64,000 nt of DNA, taken from NCBI GenBank assembly GCA_900546265.1, contig URCA01000008.1, positions 62,001 through 126,000 on the forward strand. Reading direction: 5' to 3'. Shown here piece by piece: positions 34,981 through 42,803 of this stretch. The DNA is from an uncultured Oscillospiraceae bacterium. Lineage in GTDB: Bacteria; Bacillota; Clostridia; Oscillospirales; Acutalibacteraceae. The position numbers and the translations under genes are program-made. The notes beneath the pieces are model-generated. The model was not told the DNA's origin, did no database searches, and saw only the letters and a program-made list of their open reading frames with translations. Position 1 is the first letter of the stretch. The number at the start of each line of letters is the position of its first letter.

Positions 34981-36372
34981 TTACGCCCGGCGCCATTTCA
35001 CGCCCTGGGGCGTATCCTCCAGGACGATGCCCTTGGCCGTCAGTTCGTCCCGGATCCGGTCCGCCTCCGCCCAGTTTTTGGCCTTGCGGGCGGCGGTGCG
35101 GGCCTCGATAAGCGCCTCGATATCCTCGTCCAGCAGCTCCGTCTTCCGATCGTACAGCAGCCCGAGCACGCCGGTCAGCTCCTCGAACAGCTCGCTCGCC
35201 GCCGCCACGTCCGCCCGTGCCGGCTGGGCACCCAACTTGACGTTGATGTCCCGCACCAGCTCGAACAGGGCCGCGATGGCATCCGCCGTGTTGAGATCGT
35301 CCTCCATGGCGGCGATGAATTGATCCCGCCGGGAGGCCAGCGCCGCGGCAAACGCCGGATCCCCGTCACCCTCGCCGGCGTTCCCGACGGCGAATTCCAG
35401 CGCGCTTTTGCAGTTGTACAGCCGATCGAGAGAGGCCTTGGCCTGCTCGATGATGGCGGTGTTGTAGTTGATGGGGCTGCGGTAGGAGGAGGAGATGAGG
35501 AAAAACCGGATGGGCTCATAGCCGTACTGTTCCGCCACATCCCGCACGGTGAAGAAGTTGTTCAGGGATTTGGACATCTTCTTGTTGTCCACGTTGATAT
35601 ACCCGTTGTGCATCCAATACCGGGCGAACGGCGCGCCGTTGCAGCATTCGCTCTGGGCGATTTCGTTTTCATGATGGGGGAAAATCAGATCCTGGCCGCC
35701 GCAGTGGATGTCGATGGTTTCTCCCAGATACCGGCGGGCCATGGCGGAGCATTCGATATGCCAGCCCGGCCGCCCGTCGCTCCAGGGGGAGGGCCAGCTG
35801 GGCTCTCCCGGCTTGGCCGCCTTCCACAGGGCGAAATCCATGGGATCCTCCTTTTCCTCCCCGACGGCAATGCGCGCTCCCGATTCCAAATCGTCCAGCG
35901 GCTGATGGGACAGCTTGCCGTATTCGTCAAATTTGTGAGTGCGGAAATACACGTCCCCATTGGCCGCCCGGTACGCATAGCCCTTTTCCACCAGTCCGGC
36001 GATGAGGCTCTCGATCTCCTCCATGTTTTCCGTGGCCTTGGGATGCACGGTGGCCTCCCGCACGCCCAGCCCCTTGGCGTCCACCCAGAACTCCTCGATA
36101 TACCGGGCGGCGATCTCCTGATAGCCGACCCCTTCCTCATTGGCCCGGCGGATGATCTTGTCGTCGATGTCGGTGAAGTTCTGGACGAATTTCACCTCGT
36201 AGCCCCGCCATTCCAGGTACCGGCGCAGCACGTCGAACACGCACAGGGGCCGCGCGTTGCCGATATGGATGTAGTTGTACACCGTGGGGCCGCACGCGTA
36301 AATGCGCGCCACTCCCGGCTCCAGCGTCACCAGCTCTTCCTTTTGGCGGGTCAGGGTGTTGTAAATCTTCAT
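34981..36372 (-). CDS. cysS: Cysteinyl-tRNA synthetase
   Basis: A 463-aa class I synthetase: MKIYNTLTRQKEELVTLEPG, ACGPTVYNYIHIGNARP (HIGN form of HIGH, with the zinc cysteine), QNFTDIDDKIIRRANEEG, SECCNGAPFARYWMHNG, NKKMSKSLNNFF (KMSKS). Normal length. The frame is open upstream with low-quality residues; the ATG at 36372 has AGAGAG 9 nt before it. It follows cysE in one transcript controlled by a Cys T-box. Confidence 0.96.
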   Translation of the reverse strand: MKIYNTLTRQKEELVTLEPGVARIYACGPTVYNYIHIGNARPLCVFDVLRRYLEWRGYEVKFVQNFTDIDDKIIRRANEEGVGYQEIAARYIEEFWVDAKGLGVREATVHPKATENMEEIESLIAGLVEKGYAYRAANGDVYFRTHKFDEYGKLSHQPLDDLESGARIAVGEEKEDPMDFALWKAAKPGEPSWPSPWSDGRPGWHIECSAMARRYLGETIDIHCGGQDLIFPHHENEIAQSECCNGAPFARYWMHNGYINVDNKKMSKSLNNFFTVRDVAEQYGYEPIRFFLISSSYRSPINYNTAIIEQAKASLDRLYNCKSALEFAVGNAGEGDGDPAFAAALASRRDQFIAAMEDDLNTADAIAALFELVRDINVKLGAQPARADVAAASELFEELTGVLGLLYDRKTELLDEDIEALIEARTAARKAKNWAEADRIRDELTAKGIVLEDTPQGVKWRRA

Positions 36373-36481
36373 GGGCTGCTTCTCTCTTTCCATACTGAAT
36401 TCCGGTCGGGCCCTCCCGGGCCGCCGTCCTCCGTCTCGCTTTTCCGGAGGGCGGCGGCCTGCGGCGGACACTCCCGTATTG

Positions 36482-37147
36482 TTATTGAACGAACGCCGTC
36501 GGGTCCGGGGCGTCTCCCCCGGCCTTTTCGCCCAGCTGCGCTTCCAGCAGGGCGATCCGGTGCTCCAGGCGGCACAGCTCCTGGGCCACCGGGTCGGGAA
36601 TATGCACCTGGTCGAGATCGACGATTTTAGCGCCGTTGCGCCGCACCACCCGGGCCGGTACGCCCACCGCCGTGGAATTTTCGGGAATGGCGTCAAGCAC
36701 CACCGCGCCGGCGGCAATGCGGACATTGTCCCCGATGGTGATCGGCCCGAGCACCTTTGCGCCGGAGCCCACCATCACGTTGTTGCCCAGCGTGGGATGC
36801 CGCTTGCCCTTATCCTTCCCGGTTCCGCCCAGCGTTACTCCCTGATAAATGGTGCAGTCGTCGCCGATGATGGTGGTTTCCCCGATGACCACGCCGGTGC
36901 CGTGGTCAATGAACAGGCGGCGGCCGATTTGGGCAGCGGGATGGATTTCGATGTTGGTGCGCCGCACGCACCTCTGGGAAATCCAGCGGGCGATAAATTT
37001 CATTCTGTGCCGGTAAAACCAATTGGCTTTCCGGTGCGCGCGAATGGCCTTGAAGCCGTTGTACAGCAGCATGACCTCCAGGGCCGATCGGGCGGCGGGA
37101 TCCCGCTCCTGGATAACGGCGATGTCTTCGCGCATGCGTTCAAACAT
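36482..37147 (-). CDS. cysE: Serine O-acetyltransferase
   Basis: A 221-aa enzyme that makes O-acetylserine for cysteine synthesis. It has the left-handed beta-helix hexapeptide repeats (IEIHPAAQIGRRLFIDHGTGVVIGETTIIGDDCTIYQGVTLGGTGKDKGKRHPTLGNNVMVGSGAKVLGPI) with the catalytic-site DHGTG. AAAGGA is upstream of the ATG. Preceded by a T-box leader with a UGC specifier, so cysteine starvation should switch it on. Confidence 0.95.
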   Translation of the reverse strand: MFERMREDIAVIQERDPAARSALEVMLLYNGFKAIRAHRKANWFYRHRMKFIARWISQRCVRRTNIEIHPAAQIGRRLFIDHGTGVVIGETTIIGDDCTIYQGVTLGGTGKDKGKRHPTLGNNVMVGSGAKVLGPITIGDNVRIAAGAVVLDAIPENSTAVGVPARVVRRNGAKIVDLDQVHIPDPVAQELCRLEHRIALLEAQLGEKAGGDAPDPTAFVQ

Positions 37148-37216
37148 GCAATGCCCATTCCTTTCTTACTTAGCAATAACACAAGGGAACCCTCGCGGCG
37201 GCCCCGGGGAACCGCC

Positions 37217-37252
37217 GCATAAGGTGAGGGAGCGCTCCCCCTCGCCTTATGA
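37217..37252 (-). repeat. Palindrome in the cysE leader
   Basis: CATAAGG ... CCTTATG with a GC-rich centre, just downstream of the T-box terminator U-run. It may stabilise the leader or act as a second terminator; no long T-run follows it. Confidence 0.5.
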
Positions 37253-37255
37253 AAA

Positions 37256-37550
37256 ACGCCTCCGTCCCGTCCAGCGTCCTACGCCTGGACGAAACGGAGG
37301 CGACTCGTCGCGGTTCCACTCCGGTTCGCGGAAAACGGGCGCTTTCACGCCGCGGCTTCCGCCTTGTTGGCCCGGTAACGGGGGCTTCCGCGCGAAGATA
37401 CTATAAGGCGGGCTCTGCCGCCCGTTCCCTCCGCGGACTGACGGGTGCATTTCTCCCAGCGGGGCCGTCTGGAGCGCTTCCACCCGCGCCGCCTGCGGCG
37501 CGGCGCTCCCTCTCTGGGACGCCCGTGTGCCGGATACTTCTCCCGGTAAA
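37256..37550 (-). promoter_or_regulatory. T-box riboswitch (cysteine) of the cysE-cysS operon
   Basis: Read on the minus strand: a Stem I region with AGAGAGGG (kink-turn-like) and a specifier loop ending AAATGCACCC, where TGC (37449-37447) is a cysteine codon followed by A; then the T-box bulge GGAGTGGAACCGCGACG (about 37306-37322), close to the consensus that pairs with uncharged tRNA NCCA; then a long terminator hairpin (CGCCTCCGT ... ACGGAGGCG, 37256-37305) followed by TTTTTC. Uncharged tRNA-Cys should form the antiterminator and allow cysE-cysS expression. Confidence 0.9.
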
Positions 37551-37587
37551 CGTCTGTAAGCGATATCAGGCAGCCGCTGCGGGCCGC

Positions 37588-37654
37588 TAGATAAGCGATG
37601 ATAAAACCCAGTGGTCGCTGAGCCGCCAGGCACGATTTCTTCATCGCTTATCTA
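37588..37654. repeat. TAGGTAAGCG-family element, short copy (67 bp)
   Basis: Starts TAGATAAGCGATGATAAAAC and ends TTCATCGCTTATCTA, giving 15-bp inverted ends with no mismatch between them. It carries CCAGTGG and GCTGAGCCG but lacks the internal GGCTTGGTG/CACCAAGCC hairpin of the 101-102-bp copies. It lies between pgsA and the T-box, within the likely cysE leader. Confidence 0.8.
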
Positions 37655-37659
37655 TTGTC

Positions 37660-37688
37660 ATTATAGTACGATCCGGCGGAAAAATCCA
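37660..37688 (-). promoter_or_regulatory. Candidate promoter of the cysE T-box leader
   Basis: On the minus strand: -10 TATAAT (37660-37665) with a weak -35 TGGATT 17 nt upstream (37683-37688). Transcription would begin near 37653, at the edge of the short repeat. Confidence 0.55.
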
Positions 37689-37702
37689 CCTTTATTTTCC
37701 AT

Positions 37703-38293
37703 TCAGCCGCCGCTGGTGAAATATTGCCGGTACGACCAGACGTACTGGAACCCGGAAATCACGGTCAGCACCACCGACACCCAGATGAGCGCCTGCCCCA
37801 CCAGGGGCAGCACGTCGAACAGCCAGCCCGGCACCGCCGTTCCGGCCAGAAGCGTGTGCTCCCAGCTGCAGAACTCCAGCGCCGCCAGCATGTAAAGGAT
37901 GGACGCGAACTGAGCCACCGTCTTGGCCTTGCCGGCCAGGCTGGCCGCGATAACGGTGCCGTCCTTGGCCGCCACCAGCCGCACGGAGGTCACCATGAAC
38001 TCCCGCGTCAGGATGATCATCACCGCCCACACGTCCAGCCGCCCCGCCGCCAGGAAGCCGAGGAACGCCGCCGTGGTCAGCATCTTGTCGGCCAGCGGAT
38101 CGAGAAATTTGCCAAGGTTGGTGATAAGGCCCCGGCTGCGGGCGATTTTCCCGTCGAACATGTCGGTCAGCGCCGCCGCGCCGAACACCAGCCCGGCCGT
38201 CAGATTGTGAAACGGAAACTCCCACAGCAGCAGCAGTAAAAATATAGGAGCCAGCAGGATGCGTATCACCGTCAGTTTATTGGGCAGATTCAT
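37703..38293 (-). CDS. pgsA: CDP-diacylglycerol-glycerol-3-phosphate 3-phosphatidyltransferase
   Basis: A 196-aa integral membrane enzyme of phosphatidylglycerol synthesis. The CDP-alcohol phosphotransferase motif is complete: DMFDGKIARSRGLITNLGKFLDPLADK (DxxDGxxAR...GxxxDxxxD). It starts MNLPNKLTVIRILLAP. The ATG at 38293 overlaps the rimO end by 17 nt and has GGGAGAG upstream. Confidence 0.94.
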   Translation of the reverse strand: MNLPNKLTVIRILLAPIFLLLLLWEFPFHNLTAGLVFGAAALTDMFDGKIARSRGLITNLGKFLDPLADKMLTTAAFLGFLAAGRLDVWAVMIILTREFMVTSVRLVAAKDGTVIAASLAGKAKTVAQFASILYMLAALEFCSWEHTLLAGTAVPGWLFDVLPLVGQALIWVSVVLTVISGFQYVWSYRQYFTSGG

Positions 38294-39620
38294 CCACATA
38301 CTCTCCCATCAGATCCCAGTCCATGGCATCCGTAATGTTGACCTGCACCAGCCTACCAGGCTGTACCGCACCGCGCGGGCAGGAGAAAAACACCTTGCCG
38401 TCGATGTCGGGGGCATCCCCCTGGCTGCGGCCGAACCAGCATTCCGCGTACCGGTCATAGCTTTCCACCAGCACCGGGATGGTTTTTCCGACCTGTGCCT
38501 GGTTATACGCGTCGGAAATCCGCGTCTGCTCCTCCATGACGATATCCCGGCGGCGCTGCTTTTCCTCTTCCTCGATCTGTCCGGGCAGGGAGGCCGCGAC
38601 GGTCCCCTCCTCCGGAGAAAAAGCGAAGCAGCCCAGCCGCTCGAATTTTACATCCTGTATAAATTGACAGAGTTCTACAAATTCCGCCTCTCCCTCGCCG
38701 GGGAAGCCGGTCATCACCGTGGTGCGCAGGACGATGCCCGGCACCCTGTCGCGGATGCGGGCAATCAGCTCCCGCAGCGTGCGCGCGTCGCCTATCCGGT
38801 TCATGGCGGTCAGCACCTTGCCGCTGACATGCTGGATCGGGATGTCCATATAGTTCAGCACCTTGTCCTCCGCGGCCATGACGTCCAGCAGCTCGTCGGT
38901 GATGTGCTCCGGATAACAGTACAGCAGCCGGATCCAGCGGATCCCCTCGATGCCGCACAAGCCGCGCAGCAGCTGGGGCAGCCGGGCCTCCCCGTACAAA
39001 TCGGTGCCGTACAGGGTGGTGTCTTGGGCCACCAGGATCAGCTCCTTCACCCCGTCGGCCGCCAGCTTCTCGGCCTCCGCGAGAAGGCTCTCCATCGGGC
39101 GGGAGCGCAGCCGGCCCCGGATGGACGGGATCGCGCAGTAGGTGCAGCAGTTGTTACAGCCGTCCCCGATGCGCAGATAAGCGAAAAAGCTGGGGGTCGT
39201 CTGCAGCCGGTCGCCTTCCAGGCTCCAGCAGTCCTTGGCGGGGAACCGGACGGTTTTCTCCCCGCCCATCACCCGGCGCACCGCCTCCACAATATCCCCG
39301 TTGGCGCCGAGGCCCAGCACGCCGTCGCATTCGGGCAGCTCGGTCACCAGTTCCTCCTGGTACCGCTCGGCCAGGCAGCCGGTGACGATGATGCGCTGAA
39401 TCCGCCCCTCCTGTTTCAGCTGGGCGAATTCCAAAATATTCTCGATGGATTCCTTTTTGGCGTCCTCGATGAAGCCGCAGGTGTTGACAATCACCACGTC
39501 CGCCAGGCCGCTTTCCGCCACCAGTTCAAAGCCGGCCTGCTCCAGCTTGGCCAGCATCAGTTCCGCATCCATCTGGTTCTTCGGGCAGCCGAGAGATACC
39601 ATTCCCACTTTACATGTCAT
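38277..39620 (-). CDS. rimO: Ribosomal protein S12 methylthiotransferase RimO
   Basis: A 447-aa radical SAM enzyme: UPF0004 domain (VSLGCPKNQMDAELML, VNTCGFIEDAKKES), the radical SAM cluster motif CNNCCTYCAIPSIRG, and a C-terminal TRAM domain. The CPKNQ form identifies RimO rather than MiaB. It adds a methylthio group to an aspartate of S12. GTGGAG lies upstream. It overlaps pgsA. Confidence 0.95.
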   Translation of the reverse strand: MTCKVGMVSLGCPKNQMDAELMLAKLEQAGFELVAESGLADVVIVNTCGFIEDAKKESIENILEFAQLKQEGRIQRIIVTGCLAERYQEELVTELPECDGVLGLGANGDIVEAVRRVMGGEKTVRFPAKDCWSLEGDRLQTTPSFFAYLRIGDGCNNCCTYCAIPSIRGRLRSRPMESLLAEAEKLAADGVKELILVAQDTTLYGTDLYGEARLPQLLRGLCGIEGIRWIRLLYCYPEHITDELLDVMAAEDKVLNYMDIPIQHVSGKVLTAMNRIGDARTLRELIARIRDRVPGIVLRTTVMTGFPGEGEAEFVELCQFIQDVKFERLGCFAFSPEEGTVAASLPGQIEEEEKQRRRDIVMEEQTRISDAYNQAQVGKTIPVLVESYDRYAECWFGRSQGDAPDIDGKVFFSCPRGAVQPGRLVQVNITDAMDWDLMGEYVDESAQ

Positions 39621-39649
39621 AGGTTGTACTCCACTTTTCTTTTGTCCCG

Positions 39650-40285
39650 TCAGTCCCCGCTGTCCTCCTGATCCGACAGGGCGGCTTCCATGGCCCGCCG
39701 GACGGCGTCGCCGCCGAAGCCGTAACGGGCCAGCGCCGCGGCGGTCTTCCGGCGGGCGTTTTCGTCATACAGCCTATTATAGTATTTTTTGCGCAACAGT
39801 TCAAGTGCCTGTTGTCCGTCGTCGGTTTCCGCTTCCTCCATGGCCTCGGCCGCGGCCTCCTCCGCCAGGGCGTGGTCAATCCCCTTGCCCGTCAGCTCCT
39901 GCGCCAGGCGGCGGCGGGGATAGTGCTTTCTGGCCAGCAGGTCCCGGGCCAGCCGGCGGGCGTAGGCCTCGTCGTCCACCAGCCCCAGCTCCTCCATGCG
40001 GGCCGCTGTCTCCTCCGCCGCCTGCGCGCCCGCCGTTTGGCGCAGCTTCTGCTCCAGCTCCCCGCGGGAGTGATCCCGCATGGACAGCAGGTACAGCGCT
40101 TTTTCCCGCGCCCGCCGCCGGCTTCCGGCTTCCAGCAGCTCCCGCAGCTGATCGTCGTCGATCCGTCCTCCCATCCGATAGGGCGATTCGTCGAAGGCCG
40201 CGGCGTCCACCGTTACCGCCGGTTCCCCGTCCAGATACAGCTGATACAGCCGCCCCCGCCGCTTGCGCACATCCGTAATGATCAT
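39650..40285 (-). CDS. recX: Regulatory protein RecX
   Basis: A 211-aa protein of three-helix repeats: YQLYLDGEPAV, LYLLSMRDHSRGELEQKL, LVDDEAYARRLARDLLARKHYPRRRLAQELTGKGI, and the C-terminal ALARYGFGGDAVRRAM. RecX binds and modulates RecA filaments. It lies downstream of recA on the same strand, separated by a 366-bp hairpin-rich spacer. AAGGAG precedes its ATG. Confidence 0.9.
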   Translation of the reverse strand: MIITDVRKRRGRLYQLYLDGEPAVTVDAAAFDESPYRMGGRIDDDQLRELLEAGSRRRAREKALYLLSMRDHSRGELEQKLRQTAGAQAAEETAARMEELGLVDDEAYARRLARDLLARKHYPRRRLAQELTGKGIDHALAEEAAAEAMEEAETDDGQQALELLRKKYYNRLYDENARRKTAAALARYGFGGDAVRRAMEAALSDQEDSGD

Positions 40286-40313
40286 ACCGCGCCTCTCCTT
40301 ACCAAAAAAGAAT

Positions 40314-40633
40314 AGGGCGGTTTTCTAAAACCGCCCCCAGCGTGTCGACAAAGTCGACACGCTGCTGGACGGGGATGCCGGATCGCGACGGCTCGTTATA
40401 CTCGCCTTGCTCCCTCTATCCCCGCTGGCGGAGCGTTCGCTCCGCCCGACCACGCCCTGCTCTTAAAAAATAGCGGAAACACACGTGTTTCCGCTATTTT
40501 TCGCCTATAAGGTGTGTTTGCGAGGCACATGTCCTCGCAAACACCGATCGGTAACCCGCCTCCGCTTTTTTCGTTTCACGAATGACGGATTCCCTTTTTC
40601 GACAGACTGAGGGCGGTTTTCTAAAACCGCCCC
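40314..40633. repeat. Hairpin array between recX and recA
   Basis: The 366-bp gap holds six perfect palindromes. GGGCGGTTTT-CT-AAAACCGCCC occurs twice (40315-40336 and 40611-40632) within identical 24-bp direct repeats. Between them are CAGCGTGTCGAC-AAA-complement (40338-40364), GGCGGAGCG-TT-complement (40427-40446), a 16-bp stem with AAAAATAGCGG...CCGCTATTTTT (40466-40501, a plausible bidirectional terminator), and GTGTTTGCGAGG-complement (40514-40544). No gene is seen here. Confidence 0.75.
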
Positions 40634-40651
40634 GTCTTTTATTCCGCTGCT

Positions 40652-41806
40652 TTATTCGTCGTCCACCACAATGTCGATGGCCGCCTTGGCGGCGGGCGCG
40701 GACATTTTGGCAGCCGCCGCCAGCGGGATTTCCACCGGCTCACGGTTGGTCTTGGTCCGGGAAGGGTTGAGCTTGTCGAGGTTGGCCCGCACCAGCGCCT
40801 CGATTTCCGCGGTCAGCTCCGGGTTGCCCTTGAACAGCTCCTTCACATTGTCCCGGCCCTGGCCCAGCCGCTCCTCCTTGTAGGAGAACCAAGCGCCCGA
40901 CTTCTGCACGATGTCCAGCTTGACCGCCAGATCCAGCAGCTCCCCTTCCTTGGAGATGCCTTCGCCGTACATGATATCGAACTCCGCCTCCTTGAAGGGC
41001 GGGGCCACCTTGTTTTTGACCACCTTCACCCGGGTATGGGCGCCGATGGCTTCCGACCCGGCCTTCAGCGTTTCGGTGCGGCGCACGTCCAGCCGGACGG
41101 ACGCGTAGTATTTCAGCGCGTTGCCGCCCGCGGTCACCTCGGGGTTGCCGTACACCACCCCCACCTTCAGACGCAGCTGGTTGATAAAAATCGCGATGCA
41201 GTTGGATTTGGACACCGCGCCGGCCAGCTTGCGCATGGCCTGGGACATCAGGCGGGCCTGCAGCCCCACATGGCTGTCCCCCATCTCGCCCTCGATTTCC
41301 GCCCGGGGCACCAGCGCGGCCACCGAGTCGACCACCACGATGTCCAAAGCCCCCGACCGGATGAGCGCCTCGGCGATTTCCAGCGCCTGCTCACCGGTGT
41401 CCGGCTGGGAGACCAGCAGGGAGTCCACGTCCACCCCCAGGGCCCCGGCGTACACCGGATCGAGGGCGTGCTCCACGTCGATGAACGCCGCCTCGCCGCC
41501 CTTCTTCTGGGCCTCCGCCACGGCATGCAGCGCCAGGGTGGTCTTGCCCGACGCCTCCGGCCCGTAAATCTCGACGATACGACCGCGGGGCAGGCCGCCG
41601 ATGCCCAGCGCCGCATCCAGCGCCATGGAGCCGGTGGGAATGCATTCCACGTTCATGCCCACGTTCTGCCCCAGGCGCATGACCGCGCCCTTGCCGTAAT
41701 TCTTCTCAATCTGCTGCAGGGCGGCCTCCAGGGCCTTCTTGCGCTCATCCCCCACGGCCGCCTTCACGCCCGCCTTTTCAGGAGCTTTCTTCTTGACATC
41801 CGCCAT
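40652..41806 (-). CDS. recA: Recombinase RecA
   Basis: A 384-aa strand-exchange protein and SOS co-protease: EKNYGKGAVMRLG, GRIVEIYGPEASGKTTLALHAVAEAQ (Walker A GPEASGKTT), LDIVVVDSVAALVPRAEIEGEMGDSHVGLQARLMSQAMRKL, and IFINQLRLKVGVVYGNPE (loop L2). An approximately 30-aa Lys/Ala-rich C-terminal extension follows. AAGGA lies 8 nt before the ATG. The promoter carries two LexA-like boxes. Confidence 0.98.
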   Translation of the reverse strand: MADVKKKAPEKAGVKAAVGDERKKALEAALQQIEKNYGKGAVMRLGQNVGMNVECIPTGSMALDAALGIGGLPRGRIVEIYGPEASGKTTLALHAVAEAQKKGGEAAFIDVEHALDPVYAGALGVDVDSLLVSQPDTGEQALEIAEALIRSGALDIVVVDSVAALVPRAEIEGEMGDSHVGLQARLMSQAMRKLAGAVSKSNCIAIFINQLRLKVGVVYGNPEVTAGGNALKYYASVRLDVRRTETLKAGSEAIGAHTRVKVVKNKVAPPFKEAEFDIMYGEGISKEGELLDLAVKLDIVQKSGAWFSYKEERLGQGRDNVKELFKGNPELTAEIEALVRANLDKLNPSRTKTNREPVEIPLAAAAKMSAPAAKAAIDIVVDDE

Positions 41807-41843
41807 ATCGTCATCCTTCTTTCCAAAGCGCTTGATTCAAACG

Positions 41844-41857
41844 CGCTCATATGTTCG
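41844..41857 (-). promoter_or_regulatory. LexA (SOS) box downstream of the recA -10
   Basis: Read on minus: CGAACATATGAGCG, 12 of 14 matching the Gram-positive LexA consensus CGAACATATGTTCG. Confidence 0.75.
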
Positions 41858-41869
41858 ATTTCGTTTTCT

Positions 41870-41898
41870 ATTATACGAGATCCATACGGAAAAAGCAA
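41870..41898 (-). promoter_or_regulatory. recA promoter
   Basis: On the minus strand: TTGCTT (41893-41898), 17 nt, TATAAT (41870-41875). It lies between two LexA-like boxes. Confidence 0.8.
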
Positions 41899-41916
41899 CC
41901 GATTCGGCGAAAAAAG

Positions 41917-41930
41917 CAAACATTCGTTCG
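41917..41930 (-). promoter_or_regulatory. Second LexA-like box upstream of the recA -35
   Basis: Read on minus: CGAACGAATGTTTG, keeping GAAC-N4-GTT.. of the consensus. Two boxes flanking the promoter suggest tight SOS control. Confidence 0.65.
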
Positions 41931-41943
41931 AAATTATTCGCGT

Positions 41944-42795
41944 TTATTTTCTCCAGCCGACGACGACCCGCTGGATTCCGCCCAAATCCTCGAGGATTTC
42001 CAGCCCCGTCAAACCGACCTCTTCAAACAGCGCGGACACCGCGGCCGCCTGCCCGGCCCCCACCTCCACGGCGCAGAAGCCGCCGGGGCAGAGCTTGGCT
42101 GCCCAAACCCGGGCGATTACCCGGTAAAAGACCAAGCCGTCGCCGCCATCCAGCGCCATGCGGGGCTCCCGCCGCACCTCCCGCATCAGGGAGGGCAGCT
42201 CCGCCGCCGGGATATACGGCGGGTTGGCCAACACGGCCTGATAGACGCCGCCGAACCGCTCCCCGTCCGCCAGCACATCGGCCTGGATGGGCCACACGCG
42301 ATACGCCGGATACCGGGCCGTGTTCTCCTTCAGATAGACGAACGCCTCGTCGGACAGCTCCACCGCCGTCACCGCTGCCGCCGGATACAGGCTGCACAGC
42401 CCCAGCCCCACGCAGCCGCTGCCCGCGCACAAATCGAGCACCCGCGGAGCGTCCCCGCCGGGCACCAGGGGCAGCCGGGCCGCCGCCGCCTCGCAAAGCA
42501 GCTCGGTGTCCGGCCGGGGAATCAGCACCCCTTCCCCCACCGAGAGTGTCAGCGTCAGGAACTCCCAGTTTCCCAGAATATACTGAAGCGGGCGGCCGGC
42601 CGCCCGATCCTCCGCCGCGTCCCGCACCGCCCGCTCCTTGTCGGCGGGAACGGTCCGGGCGTTCAGCCGGGGGGAGGTACCCCGCGGCAGCCCACCCACA
42701 TCCTCCAGCAGACAGACGGCGTCAAAGGCCGGGCTGTCACACCCGGCCTCCCGCAGCCGCCGTTCCGTTTCGGCATACAATTCTCGGTATTCCAT
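41944..42795 (-). CDS. prmC: Release factor glutamine methyltransferase PrmC
   Basis: A 283-aa SAM enzyme that methylates the GGQ glutamine of RF1 and RF2. It has RPLQYILGNWEFL, VLIPRPDTELL, RVLDLCAGSGCVGLGL (SAM loop) and the catalytic VLANPPYIPAAEL (NPPY). It follows the DUF1385 gene by 8 nt; this pair is common in Clostridia near prfA. The ATG at 42795 starts MEYRELYAETERRL. Confidence 0.94.
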   Translation of the reverse strand: MEYRELYAETERRLREAGCDSPAFDAVCLLEDVGGLPRGTSPRLNARTVPADKERAVRDAAEDRAAGRPLQYILGNWEFLTLTLSVGEGVLIPRPDTELLCEAAAARLPLVPGGDAPRVLDLCAGSGCVGLGLCSLYPAAAVTAVELSDEAFVYLKENTARYPAYRVWPIQADVLADGERFGGVYQAVLANPPYIPAAELPSLMREVRREPRMALDGGDGLVFYRVIARVWAAKLCPGGFCAVEVGAGQAAAVSALFEEVGLTGLEILEDLGGIQRVVVGWRK

Positions 42796-42803
42796 CGCCG
42801 CCC

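Noticed and set aside
40314..40633. CRISPR array between recX and recA
   Set aside because: The repeated palindrome occurs only twice, about 296 bp apart, without regular spacers, and no cas genes are present.
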